Assembly (NCBI GenBank): GCA_963662175.1
Contig: OY759214.1
Location: 98,852,115-98,916,114, forward strand
Direction: 5' to 3'
Length of the DNA: 64,000 nt
DNA from: Aradus depressus
Lineage: Eukaryota; Arthropoda; Insecta; Hemiptera; Aradidae
Positions 1 to 9,203 of the stretch are shown piece after piece (the first letter of the stretch is position 1; every line of letters starts with the position of its first letter). A program made the translations under genes and the position numbers. The notes beneath the pieces were generated by a model, which made no database searches, had not been told where the DNA came from, and saw only the letters and a program-made list of their open reading frames with translations.

Positions 1-76
1 TCTAAATTTAAATATTGTCTTATTATATTTAATAGCACTTCTATTTCTGTTTTTATTCACAGATAGACTGGCTGAG

Positions 77-151
77 GAGCATCCACAGATCTTCTTCATG
101 TCAGCTTTGATACTCCGCTGAGTTATTCAATTGAAATCTTCGAGCATACAG
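77..151 (+). other. 75-nt phase-1 exon-like unit (family A, divergent copy)
   Basis: The segment lies between GGCTGAG at 70-76 and the donor GTATG at 152. It is exactly 75 nt. Read in phase 1 (two bases, 24 codons, one base) it has no stop and encodes the repeat with A-S-T-D-L-L-H-V-S-F at the start and D-T-P-L-S-Y-S-I-E in the middle. It differs from the main-array consensus at several codons yet stays open, which is the kind of evidence expected from a once-coding exon. No transcript evidence is available. Confidence 0.5.
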
Positions 152-226
152 GTATGTTTTTTTTCTGAATTTAGATACTGTCTTATTTTATTTATTAACA
201 CTTCTTTTTCTGTTTTTATTCGCAAT

Positions 227-238
227 CTTCGAACATAC
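227..238. repeat. 12-bp direct repeat, left flank of LINE (possible target-site duplication)
   Basis: CTTCGAACATAC is present here and again at 1491-1502, exactly bracketing the LINE. The motif is also the end of the family-A exon. The match could therefore be a target-site duplication, or it could be two neighbouring repeat units joined by the insertion. Confidence 0.55.
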
Positions 239-1490
239 TATCTATCGTGGCGCTACAACCCGGTGACGGGTCCTGGCCTCCTCCACCAACAGCCGCCAAT
301 TGTCCCGATCCTGTGCGGCTGCCATCCAGTTCCTGGTGCGGAACATGTTTCGGGCATCTTCTGCCACACCATCTGCCCATCTCAGCTTAGGTCTTCCTTG
401 CCGTCTTACTCCATGAATGGGCTCCATTAGCAGCTTCTTCGGCATTTCCTCAGCTTCCATCCTGGCGATATGTCCCGCCCATCTTAACCGCCCAATCTTC
501 ATGACTTGCAGAACATCTGGTTCTCTATAGAGTTCGTAGAGCTCCTGGTTGGTGCGTCTGCGCCATGCATGGCCTACTTGCACTCCTCCAAATATTCTGC
601 GCAGAATCTTCCTTTCGAACACCAATAGGCTCTGTTCGCTCATTTTCGAAGTTGTCCAGGTTTCTGAGCCATACAGAAGAACTGGGCGGATAAGGGTCTT
701 ATATAGAACGACATTAGTCTGCCTGGATATGTGGTTGCTTCTGAAGTGCTTGCTGAGACCATAGTAACACTTGTTTGCTGCAAAGATTCTTTTCCTTATC
801 TCAGTTTCGTTAACATTGTCTTGTGTAACTATGGAGCCCAAGTACGTAAATTCTGCGACCTTCTCAAATTTGTGGGGACCTATTTCAAGGGTCTCACCTT
901 GGGTAGGCACTTCTCCAGTGACCATGTATTTGGTTTTAGTTGCGTTCACCTCAAGACCCATTCTTCCTGCAGGGCCCATTAAAGCCCTAAATGCGTCACT
1001 GACTGCCCTTTCAGAGCGGCCCACTATGTCAATGTCGTCAGCATAGGCGAGAATCTGTACAAGCCTGTTAAAGATGGTTCCGCCCACTTGTATCCCTGAT
1101 TCCCTGATGCACTTCTCGAGAGCTATGTTGAAAAGGAGGCAGGCTAGAGCATCTCCTTGCCTCAGACCTTTCCCTGATTTAAACTCCTCTGATCTCTCTC
1201 CATTGACCTGTACCATACATCTTACCTCCCTCATCGTAAGCCTGACCAGTCTAAGAAGTTTCTCAGGTATATCAAGGTCCCTCATTGCCCTATAAAGTTC
1301 TTCACGATTAACGCTGTTGTAGGCAGCCTTGAAGTCAACGAATAGGTGGTGGGATCTCTGGTTGAACTCTCTACCTCTTTCGAGAATCGTTCGGAGGGAG
1401 AATATCTGGTCTGTTGTAGATTTAGCTTTCCTAAAACCGCACTGGTAAAAACCAATTATGTTCTCCGTGTGAGGCTGAAGTCGTTGGAAA
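239..1490 (-). mobile_element. 5'-truncated non-LTR (LINE) retrotransposon inserted in family A
   Basis: This is a single-copy block of about 1.25 kb interrupting the array. Its coding strand is minus, so the element's 3' end is at 239 and its truncated 5' end at about 1490. The stop codon (242-244) sits almost at the element edge and is followed by a short GATA-like end rather than a poly(A) tail, as in several LINE clades with very short 3' UTRs. The endonuclease domain and the first part of the RT domain are missing, which is typical of incomplete target-primed reverse transcription. The coding part has no internal stop, so the insertion looks young. The clade is not assigned. Confidence 0.85.
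242..1489 (-). CDS. LINE reverse transcriptase, C-terminal part of ORF2 (partial)
   Basis: This is a 415-codon open frame ending in TAG at 242-244. The open frame continues upstream into family-A repeat as far as 1531, but those residues are repeat-derived and there is no true start. The RT fold is clear: entry block GFRKAKSTTDQIF, motif A FVDFKAAYNSV (about 1310-1342, catalytic Asp), motif B GLRQGDALA (about 1142-1168) and motif C YADD (1034-1045). After these come the FTYLGS block and the C-terminal GHIARM and GRPKLRW blocks common in insect-type LINE ORF2 proteins. It would make cDNA at the target site. The N-terminal endonuclease and fingers are absent, so it cannot move by itself. The frame is intact, so the copy is recent. 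The product assignment is secure; the clade is not. Confidence 0.9.
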   Translation of the reverse strand, partial: FQRLQPHTENIIGFYQCGFRKAKSTTDQIFSLRTILERGREFNQRSHHLFVDFKAAYNSVNREELYRAMRDLDIPEKLLRLVRLTMREVRCMVQVNGERSEEFKSGKGLRQGDALACLLFNIALEKCIRESGIQVGGTIFNRLVQILAYADDIDIVGRSERAVSDAFRALMGPAGRMGLEVNATKTKYMVTGEVPTQGETLEIGPHKFEKVAEFTYLGSIVTQDNVNETEIRKRIFAANKCYYGLSKHFRSNHISRQTNVVLYKTLIRPVLLYGSETWTTSKMSEQSLLVFERKILRRIFGGVQVGHAWRRRTNQELYELYREPDVLQVMKIGRLRWAGHIARMEAEEMPKKLLMEPIHGVRRQGRPKLRWADGVAEDARNMFRTRNWMAAAQDRDNWRLLVEEARTRHRVVAPR

Positions 1491-1502
1491 CTTCGAACAT
1501 AC
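1491..1502. repeat. 12-bp direct repeat, right flank of LINE
   Basis: Second copy of CTTCGAACATAC, continuing directly into the family-A donor ACAG|GTATG at 1501-1509. See the left copy at 227-238. Confidence 0.55.
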
Positions 1503-1592
1503 AGGTATGTTTTTATTCTTAATTTAAACACTGTCTTATTTTATTTAATAACACTTCCTTTTCTGTTTTTATTCGCAGATAAACATTCTGAG

Positions 1593-1667
1593 TAGCACTT
1601 CAACGTCTTCTTCTAGTCAGCTTTGATACACCGCTGAATTATTCAATTGAAAACTTCGAACATACAG
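1593..1667 (+). other. 75-nt phase-1 exon-like unit, strongly divergent and open
   Basis: Lies between TTCTGAG (1586-1592) and the donor GTATG at 1668. It is exactly 75 nt with phase 1 at both ends. It differs from consensus at many positions (A-L-Q-R-L-L-L-V-S-F, then D-T-P-L-N-Y) but stays open. The frame that would follow from the upstream CGCAG acceptor hits TAG at once. This unit is therefore a good discriminator in favour of the 75-nt frame. Confidence 0.5.
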
Positions 1668-1755
1668 GTATGTTTTTGTTCTAACCTTAAATTCTGTCTT
1701 ATTATATTTTATAGCACTTCTAATTCTGTTCTTATTCGCAGATACACTGACTGCG

Positions 1756-1827
1756 GAGCATCTCAAGATCTTCTAGTTTGCTTTGATACTCCGCTGAGTT
1801 ATTCAACTGAAAATTTCGAACATACAG
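1756..1827 (+). other. 72-nt exon-like unit with a clean one-codon deletion
   Basis: Aligned with its neighbours it is 72 nt instead of 75. Three bases are missing in the middle (S-Q-D-L-L-V-C-F replaces the longer block), and the phase-1 frame stays open into the donor GTATG at 1828. The usual CTGAG acceptor is CTGCG here, so an acceptor would have to be the upstream GCAG or a nearby GGAG. Confidence 0.45.
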
Positions 1828-1915
1828 GTATGTTCTTGTTCTAAGTTTAAATACTGTCTTATTTATTTTAATAGCAATTCTGTCTCTGTTTTTATTCGCA
1901 GATAGACTGGCTGAG

Positions 1916-1990
1916 TTGTATTTCAAGATCTTTTTCATGGCGGCTTCGATACTCCGCTGAGTTCTTCAAATGGAAACTTCGAATATACAG
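1916..1990 (+). other. 75-nt phase-1 exon-like unit (GGF/SSSN type)
   Basis: Lies between CTGAG at 1911-1915 and the donor GTATG at 1991. It is 75 nt and open in phase 1. It represents the second common sequence type, with V-F-Q-D-L, H-G-G-F-D-T-P-L and S-S-S-N, then N-F-E-Y-T. Intron-like gaps to both neighbours are 85-90 nt when measured to the CTGAG acceptor. Confidence 0.5.
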
Positions 1991-2078
1991 GTATGTTTTT
2001 GTTCTAAATTTAATTACTGACTTATTTCATTCAATAGCACTCCTGTTTCTGTTTTTATTCGCAGATAGACTGGCTGAG

Positions 2079-2153
2079 GAGGATTTCAAGATCTTCTTCA
2101 TGGCAGCTTTGTTACTCCGCTGAGTTATTTAATTGAAAACTTCAAACATACAG
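2079..2153 (+). other. 75-nt phase-1 exon-like unit (GSF/SYLI type)
   Basis: Lies between GGCTGAG ending at 2078 and the donor GTATG at 2154. It is 75 nt and open in phase 1 (G-F-Q-D-L-L-H-G-S-F-V-T-P-L-S-Y-L-I-E and so on). It represents the first common sequence type of the main array. Confidence 0.5.
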
Positions 2154-3173
2154 GTATGTTTCGTTCTAAATTTAAATACTGTTTTCTTTTATTTAATAGC
2201 ACTTCTGTTCCTGTTTTTATTCGCAGAGAGATTCATACCTGAGAGATTCAATTGAAAACTTCGAACATACAGGTATGTTTTTGTTCCAAATTCAAATACT
2301 GACTTATAATATTTAATAGCACATCTGTTTCTGTTTTTATTCGCAGATAGACTGGCTGAGGTGTATTTCAAGATCTTCTTCATGGCGGCTTCGATACTCC
2401 GCTGAGTTCTTCACATGAAAACTTCGAATATACATGTATGTTTTTGTTCTAAATTTAATTACTGACTTATTTTATTCAATAGCACTCCTGTTTCTGTTTT
2501 TATTCGCAGATAGACTGGCTGAGGAGCATTTCAAGATCTTCTTCATGGCAGCTTTGATACTCCGCTGAGTTATTTAATTGAAAACTTCAAACAAACAGGT
2601 ATGTTTCGTTCTAAATTTAAATACTGTTTTATTTTATTTAATAGCACATCTGTTTCTGTTTTTATTCGCAGATAGACTGGCTGAGGTGTATTTCAAGATC
2701 TTCTTCATGGCGGCTTCGATACTCCGCTGAGTTCTTCAAATGAAGACTTCGAATATAGAGGTAAGTTTTTGTTCTAATTTTAAATAATATTTTATTTAAT
2801 TTAATAACACTTCTGTTTCTGTTTTTATTCGCAGATAGACTGGCTGAGGAGCATTTCAAGATCTTCTTCATGGCAGCTTTGATACTCCGCTGAGTTATTT
2901 AATTGAAAACTTCGAAAACACAGGTATGTTTCGTTCTAAATTTAAATACTGTTTTATATCATTTAATAACGCTTCTGTTCCTGTTTTTATTCGCAGAGAG
3001 ACTGGCTGAGGAGCATTTCAAGATCTTCTTTATGGCAGCTTCTATACTTCGCAGAGTTCTGCAAATGAAAACTTCGAATGTAGAGGTAAGTTTTTGTTCT
3101 AAATTTAAATAATATTTAATTTAATTTAATAGCACTTCTTTTTCTGTTTTTATTCGCAGATATACTGGCTGAC

Positions 3174-3248
3174 ATGTGTTTCAAGAACTTCTTCATGGCG
3201 ACTTCTATACTCCGCTGAGTTCTTCGAATGACAACTTCGAACATACAG
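3174..3248 (+). pseudogene. Exon-like unit with damaged acceptor (CTGAC)
   Basis: The distal acceptor GGCTGAG is GGCTGAC here. The 75-nt block itself remains open in phase 1 (V-F-Q-E-L-L-H-G-D-F-Y-T-P-L). This module type recurs through the array. If spliced, the exon would probably be skipped without changing frame, because both flanking introns are phase 1. Confidence 0.4.
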
Positions 3249-4912
3249 GTACGTTTTTGTTCTAAATTTAAATACTGTCTTATTTTACTTAATAGCACAT
3301 ATGTTTCTGTTTTTATTCGCAGATAGACTGGCTGAGGTGTATTTCAAGATCTTCTTCATGGCAGCTTTGTTACTCCGCTGAGTTCTTCAAATGAAAACTT
3401 TGAATATAGAGGTATGTTTCGATCTAAATTTAAATACTGTTTTCTTTTATTTAATAGCACTTCTGTTCCTGTTTTTATTCGCAGAGAGATTCATACCTGA
3501 GAGATTCAATTGAAAACTTCGAACATACAGGTATGTTTTTGTTCCAAATTCAAATACTGACTTATAATATTTAATAGCACATCTGTTTCTGTTTTTATTC
3601 GCAGATATACAGGCTGACATGTGTTTCAAGAGCTTCTTCATGGCAGCTTCGATACTCCGCTGAGTTCTTCAAATGAAAACTTTGAATATAGAGGTATGTT
3701 TCGTTCTAAATTTGAAAACTGTTTCATTTTATTTAATATCGCTTCTGTTCCTGTTTTTATTTGCAGAGAGACTGGCTGAGGAGCATTTCAAGATCTTCTT
3801 CATGGCATCTTCGATACTCCGCTGAGAGATTCAATTGAAAACTTCGAACATACAGGTATATTTTTGTTCTAAATTGAAATACTGTCCTATTTTATTTAAT
3901 AGTTTGTCTCTGTTTTTATCCGCAGCTAGCCTGGCTGAGGTGTATTTCAAGATCTTCTTCATGGCGGCTTCTATACTCCGCTGAGTTCTTCGAATGAAAA
4001 CTTCATATATACAGGTATGTTTTTGTTCTAAATTTAAATACTGTCTTATTTTACTTAATAGCACATCTGTTCCTGTTTTTATTCGCAGATAGACTGGCTG
4101 ATGAGCATTTCAAGATCTTCTTCATGGTAGCTTTGATACTCCGCTGAGTTATTTAATTGAAAACTTCGAAAACACAGGTATGTTCCGTTCTAAATTTAAA
4201 TACTGTTTTATATCATTTAATAACGGTTCTGTTCCTGTTTTTATTCGCAGATAGACTGGCTGAGGACCATTTCAAGATCTTCTTCATGGCAGCTTTGATA
4301 CTCCGCTGAGTTATTTAATTGAAAACTTCGAAAATATGGGTATGTTTCGTTCTAAATTTGAAAACTGTTTCATTTTATTTAATATCGCTTCTGTTCCTGT
4401 TTTTTTTCGCAGAGAGACTGGCTGAGGAGCATTTCAAGATCTTCTTCATGGCAGCTTATACTCCGCTGAGAGATTCAATTGAAAACTTCGAACATACAGG
4501 TATATTTTTGTTCTAAATTTAAATACTGTCTTATTTTACTTAATAGCACATCTGTTCCTGTTTTTATTCGCAGATAGACTGGCTGAGGTGTATTTCAAGA
4601 TCTTCTTCATGGCGGTTTCGATACTCCGCTGAGTTCTTCAAATGAAGACTTCGAATATAGATGTAAGTTTTTGTTCTAAATTTAAATAATATTTCATTTA
4701 ATTTAATAACACTTCTGTTTCTGTTTTTATTCGCAGATAGACTGGCTGAGGAGCATTTCAAGATCTTCTTAATGGCAGCTTTGATACTCCGCTGAGTTAT
4801 TTAATTGAAAACTTCGAAATCACAGGTATGTTTCGTTCTAAATTTAAATACTGTTTTATATCATTTAATAACGCTTCTGTTCCTGTTTTTACTCGCAGAG
4901 AGACTGGCTGAG

Positions 4913-4985
4913 GAGCATTTCAAGATCTTCTTCATGGCAGCTTCGATACTCCTGAGTTCTTCAAATGAAAACTTCGAATATAGAG
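4913..4985 (+). pseudogene. Exon-like unit with 2-nt deletion (73 nt, frameshifted)
   Basis: GATACTCCGCTGAG has become GATACTCCTGAG, so the unit is 73 nt and the phase-1 frame runs into TGA. Its donor is GAG|GTAAG. The same lesion is present in the copies at about 8111-8183, 9729-9801, 11185-11257, 16898-16970, 22127-22199 and 27356-27428. It was therefore propagated by duplication rather than arising many times. Confidence 0.5.
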
Positions 4986-5235
4986 GTAAGTTTTTGTTCT
5001 AAATTTAAATAATATTTTATTTTATTTAATAGCTTTTCTGTTTCTGTTTTTATTCGCAGATAGACTGGCTGAGGACCATTTCAAGATCTTCTTCATGGCA
5101 GCTTTGATACTCCGCTGAGTTATTTAATTGAAAACTTCGAAAATACAGGTATGTTTCGTTCTAAATTTGAAAACTGTTTCAATTTATTTAATATCGCTTC
5201 TGTTCCTGTTTTTATTCGCAGAGAGACTGGCTGAG

Positions 5236-5310
5236 GAGCATTTTAAGATCTTCTTCATGGCAGCTTCGATACTCCGCTGAGAGATTCAATTGAAAACTTC
5301 GAACATACAG
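5236..5310 (+). pseudogene. Exon-like unit with in-frame stop (TAA)
   Basis: The unit is 75 nt with normal flanking signals, but GCATTTCAAG has become GCATTTTAAG, giving TAA at 5244-5246 in the phase-1 frame. The same change is seen in the duplicated copies, for example near 8434-8508 and 17223-17297. Confidence 0.5.
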
Positions 5311-6012
5311 GTATATTTTTGTTCTAAATTGAAATACTGTCTTATTTTATTTAATAGTTTGTCTCTGTTTTTATCGGCAGCTAGCTTGGCTGAGGTGTAT
5401 TTCAAGATCTTCTTCATGGCGTCTTCTATACTCCGCTGAGTTCTTCAAATGAAAACTTCGAACATACAGGTACGTTTTTGTTCTAAATTTAAATACTGTC
5501 TTATTTTACTTAATAGCACATATGTTTCTGTTTTAATTCGCAGCTAGCTTGGCTGAGGTGTATTTCAAGATCTTCTTCATGGCGGCTTCTATACTCCGCT
5601 GAGTTCTTCAAATGAAAACTTCGAATATACTGGTATGTTTTTGTTCTAAATTTTAATACTGTCTTATTTTATTTAATAGCACTTCTGTCTTTTTGTTTAT
5701 TCGCAGATATACTGGCTGACATGTGTTTCAAGAACTTCTTCATGGCGACTTCTATACTCCGCACAGTTCTTCGAATGAAAACTTCATATATACAGGTATG
5801 TTTTTGTTCTAAATTTAAATACTGTCGTATTTTACTTAATAGCACATCTGTTTCTGTTTTTATTCGCAGATAGACTGGCTGAGGTGTATTTCAAGATCTT
5901 CTTCATGGCGGCTTCGATACTCCGCTGAGTTCTTCAAATGAAAACTTCTAATATAGAAGTAAGTTTTTGTTCTAAATTTAAATACTGTCTTATTTTATTT
6001 AATAGCACTCCT

Positions 6013-9000
6013 GTTTCTGTTTTTATTCGCAGATAGACTGGCTGAGGAGCATTTCAAGATCTTCTTCATGGCAGCTTTGATACTCCGCTGAGTTATTTAA
6101 TTGAAAACTTCGAAAACACAGGTATGTTTCGTTCTAAATTTAAATACTGTTTTATATCATTTAATAACGCTTCTGTTCCTGTTTTTATTCGCAGAGAGAC
6201 TGGCTGAGGAGCATTTCAAGATCTTCTTTATGGCAGCTTCTATACTTCGCAGAGTTCTGCAAATGAAAACTTCGAATGTAGAGGTAAGTTTTTGTTCTAA
6301 ATTTAAATAATATTTAATTTAATTTAATAGCACTTCTTTTTCTGTTTTTATTCGCAGATATACTGGCTGACATGTGTTTCAAGAACTTCTTCATGGCGAC
6401 TTCTATACTCCGCTGAGTTCTTCGAATGACAACTTCGAACATACAGGTACGTTTTTGTTCTAAATTTAAATACTGTCTTATTTTACTTAATAGCACATAT
6501 GTTTCTGTTTTTATTCGCAGATAGACTGGCTGAGGTGTATTTCAAGATCTTCTTCATGGCAGCTTTGTTACTCCGCTGAGTTATTTAATTGAAAACTTCA
6601 AACATACAGGTATGTTTCGATCTAAATTTAAATACTGTTTTCTTTTATTTAATAGCACTTCTGTTCCTGTTTTTATTCGCAGAGAGATTCATACCTGAGA
6701 GATTCAATTGAAAACTTCGAACATACAGGTATGTTTTTGTTCCAAATTCAAATACTGACTTATAATATTTAATAGCACATCTGTTTCTGGTTTTATTCGC
6801 AGATATACAGGCTGACATGTGTTTCAAGAGCTTCTTCATGGCAGCTTCGATACTCCGCTGAGTTCTTCAAATGAAAACTTTGAATATAGAGGTATGTTTC
6901 GTTCTAAATTTGAAAACTGTTTTATTTTATTTAATATCGCTTCTGTTCCTGTTTTTATTCGCAGAGAGACTGGCTGAGGAGCATTTCAAGATCTTCTTCA
7001 TGGCATCTTCGATACTCCGCTGAGAGATTCAATTGAAAACTTCGAACATACAGGTATATTTTTGTTCTAAATTGAAATACTGTCCTATTTTATTTAATAG
7101 TTTGTCTCTGTTTTTATCCGCAGCTAGCCTGGCTGAGGTGTATTTCAAGATCTTCTTCATGGCGGCTTCTATACTCCGCTGAGTTCTTCGAATGAAAACT
7201 TCATATATACAGGTATGTTTTTGTTCTAAATTTAAATACTGTCTTATTTTACTTAATAGCACATCTGTTCCTGTTTTTATTCGCAGATAGACTGGCTGAT
7301 GAGCATTTCAAGATCTTCTTCATGGTAGCTTTGATACTCCGCTGAGTTATTTAATTGAAAACTTCGAAAACACAGGTATGTTCCGTTCTAAATTTAAATA
7401 CTGTTTTATATCATTTAATAACGGTTCTGTTCCTGTTTTTATTCGCAGATAGACTGGCTGAGGACCATTTCAAGATCTTCTTCATGGCAGCTTTGATACT
7501 CCGCTGAGTTATTTAATTGAAAACTTCGAAAATATGGGTATGTTTCGTTCTAAATTTGAAAACTGTTTCATTTTATTTAATATCGCTTCTGTTCCTGTTT
7601 TTTTTCGCAGAGAGACTGGCTGAGGAGCATTTCAAGATCTTCTTCATGGCAGCTTATACTCCGCTGAGAGATTCAATTGAAAACTTCGAACATACAGGTA
7701 TATTTTTGTTCTACATTTAAATACTGTCTTATTTTACTTAATAGCACATCTGTTCCTGTTTTTATTCGCAGATAGACTGGCTGAGGTGTATTTCAAGATC
7801 TTCTTCATGGCGGTTTCGATACTCCGCTGAGTTCTTCAAATGAAGACTTCGAATATAGATGTAAGTTTTTGTTCTAAATTTAAATAATATTTCATTTAAT
7901 TTAATAACACTTCTGTTTCTGTTTTTATTCGCAGATAGACTGGCTGAGGAGCATTTCAAGATCTTCTTAATGGCAGCTTTGATACTCCGCTGAGTTATTT
8001 AATTGAAAACTTCGAAATCACAGGTATGTTTCGTTCTAAATTTAAATACTGTTTTATATCATTTAATAACGCTTCTGTTCCTGTTTTTACTCGCAGAGAG
8101 ACTGGCTGAGGAGCATTTCAAGATCTTCTTCATGGCAGCTTCGATACTCCTGAGTTCTTCAAATGAAAACTTCGAATATAGAGGTAAGTTTTTGTTCTAA
8201 ATTTAAATAATATTTTATTTTATTTAATAGCTTTTCTGTTTCTGTTTTTATTCGCAGATAGACTGGCTGAGGACCATTTCAAGATCTTCTTCATGGCAGC
8301 TTTGATACTCCGCTGAGTTATTTAATTGAAAACTTCGAAAATACAGGTATGTTTCGTTCTAAATTTGAAAACTGTTTCAATTTATTTAATATCGCTTCTG
8401 TTCCTGTTTTTATTCGCAGAGAGACTGGCTGAGGAGCATTTTAAGATCTTCTTCATGGCAGCTTCGATACTCCGCTGAGAGATTCAATTGAAAACTTCGA
8501 ACATACAGGTATATTTTTGTTCTAAATTGAAATACTGTCTTATTTTATTTAATAGTTTGTCTCTGTTTTTATCGGCAGCTAGCTTGGCTGAGGTGTATTT
8601 CAAGATCTTCTTCATGGCGTCTTCTATACTCCGCTGAGTTCTTCAAATGAAAACTTCGAACATACAGGTACGTTTTTGTTCTAAATTTAAATACTGTCTT
8701 ATTTTACTTAATAGCACATATGTTTCTGTTTTAATTCGCAGCTAGCTTGGCTGAGGTGTATTTCAAGATCTTCTTCATGGCGGCTTCTATACTCCGCTGA
8801 GTTCTTCAAATGAAAACTTCGAATATACTGGTATGTTTTTGTTCTAAATTTTAATACTGTCTTATTTTATTTAATAGCACTTCTGTCTTTTTGTTTATTC
8901 GCAGATATACTGGCTGACATGTGTTTCAAGAACTTCTTCATGGCGACTTCTATACTCCGCACAGTTCTTCGAATGAAAACTTCATATATACAGGTATGTT

Positions 9001-9203
9001 TTTGTTCTAAATTTAAATACTGTCGTATTTTACTTAATAGCACATCTGTTTCTGTTTTTATTCGCAGATAGACTGGCTGAGGTGTATTTCAAGATCTTCT
9101 TCATGGCGGCTTCGATACTCCGCTGAGTTCTTCAAATGAAAACTTCTAATATAGAAGTAAGTTTTTGTTCTAAATTTAAATACTGTCTTATTTTATTTAA
9201 TAG
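6013..9203 (+). repeat. 3198-bp higher-order unit, copy 2 (family A)
   Basis: Second copy of the block at 2815-6012. Correspondence ends at about 9203, where TTTAATAG is followed by TTTGTCTCTG instead of CACTCCTG. Confidence 0.85.

Larger units (their letters stand above)
1..238 (+). repeat. Family A exon-intron repeat, left segment
   Basis: One full family-A module and parts of two others. The module at 62-222 shows the standard order: acceptor region ending in GCAG, exon-like segment, donor CAG|GTATG at 149-156, T-rich spacer and next acceptor TTTTTATTCGCA. The unit at the right edge is damaged: after TTATTCGCA (to about 223) it jumps straight to the exon end ATCTTCGAACATAC, losing about 70 bp of exon, just before the LINE insertion at 239. 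Confidence 0.9.
2815..6012 (+). repeat. 3198-bp higher-order unit, copy 1 (family A)
   Basis: Landmarks recur at +3198, for example 2903 to 6101, 3447 to 6645, 4319 to 7517 and 4805 to 8003. It contains about 20 family-A modules in the same order as copy 2. Local differences occur in patches, for example the module near 3380-3410 against 6570-6610. This suggests later conversion between units. Confidence 0.85.

Noticed and set aside
242..1295. Plus-strand frames at 549-764, 731-982, 771-1046 and 1074-1295
   Set aside because: They are antisense shadows of the LINE reverse transcriptase.
2662..2871. Minus-strand 60-100-codon frames in family A rich in ANKNRNRS and SICE motifs
   Set aside because: They cross both exon block and spacer, recur only because the module is 162 bp (a multiple of 3), and have no start, partner signals or minus-strand splice sites. 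Exon and spacer would have to be coding together.
2903..3112. Plus-strand frames beginning MKTSK that read through a spacer into RLAEEHF
   Set aside because: They are unspliced read-through of donor and acceptor in modules that happen to lack a stop. In most modules the same frame is closed by TAG or TGA.
4090..4120. Hammerhead-ribozyme core CTGATGAG in a family-A unit
   Set aside because: The array consensus is CTGAGGAG. CTGATGAG is a point variant in a few units, and no matching GAAA core with paired stems is near.
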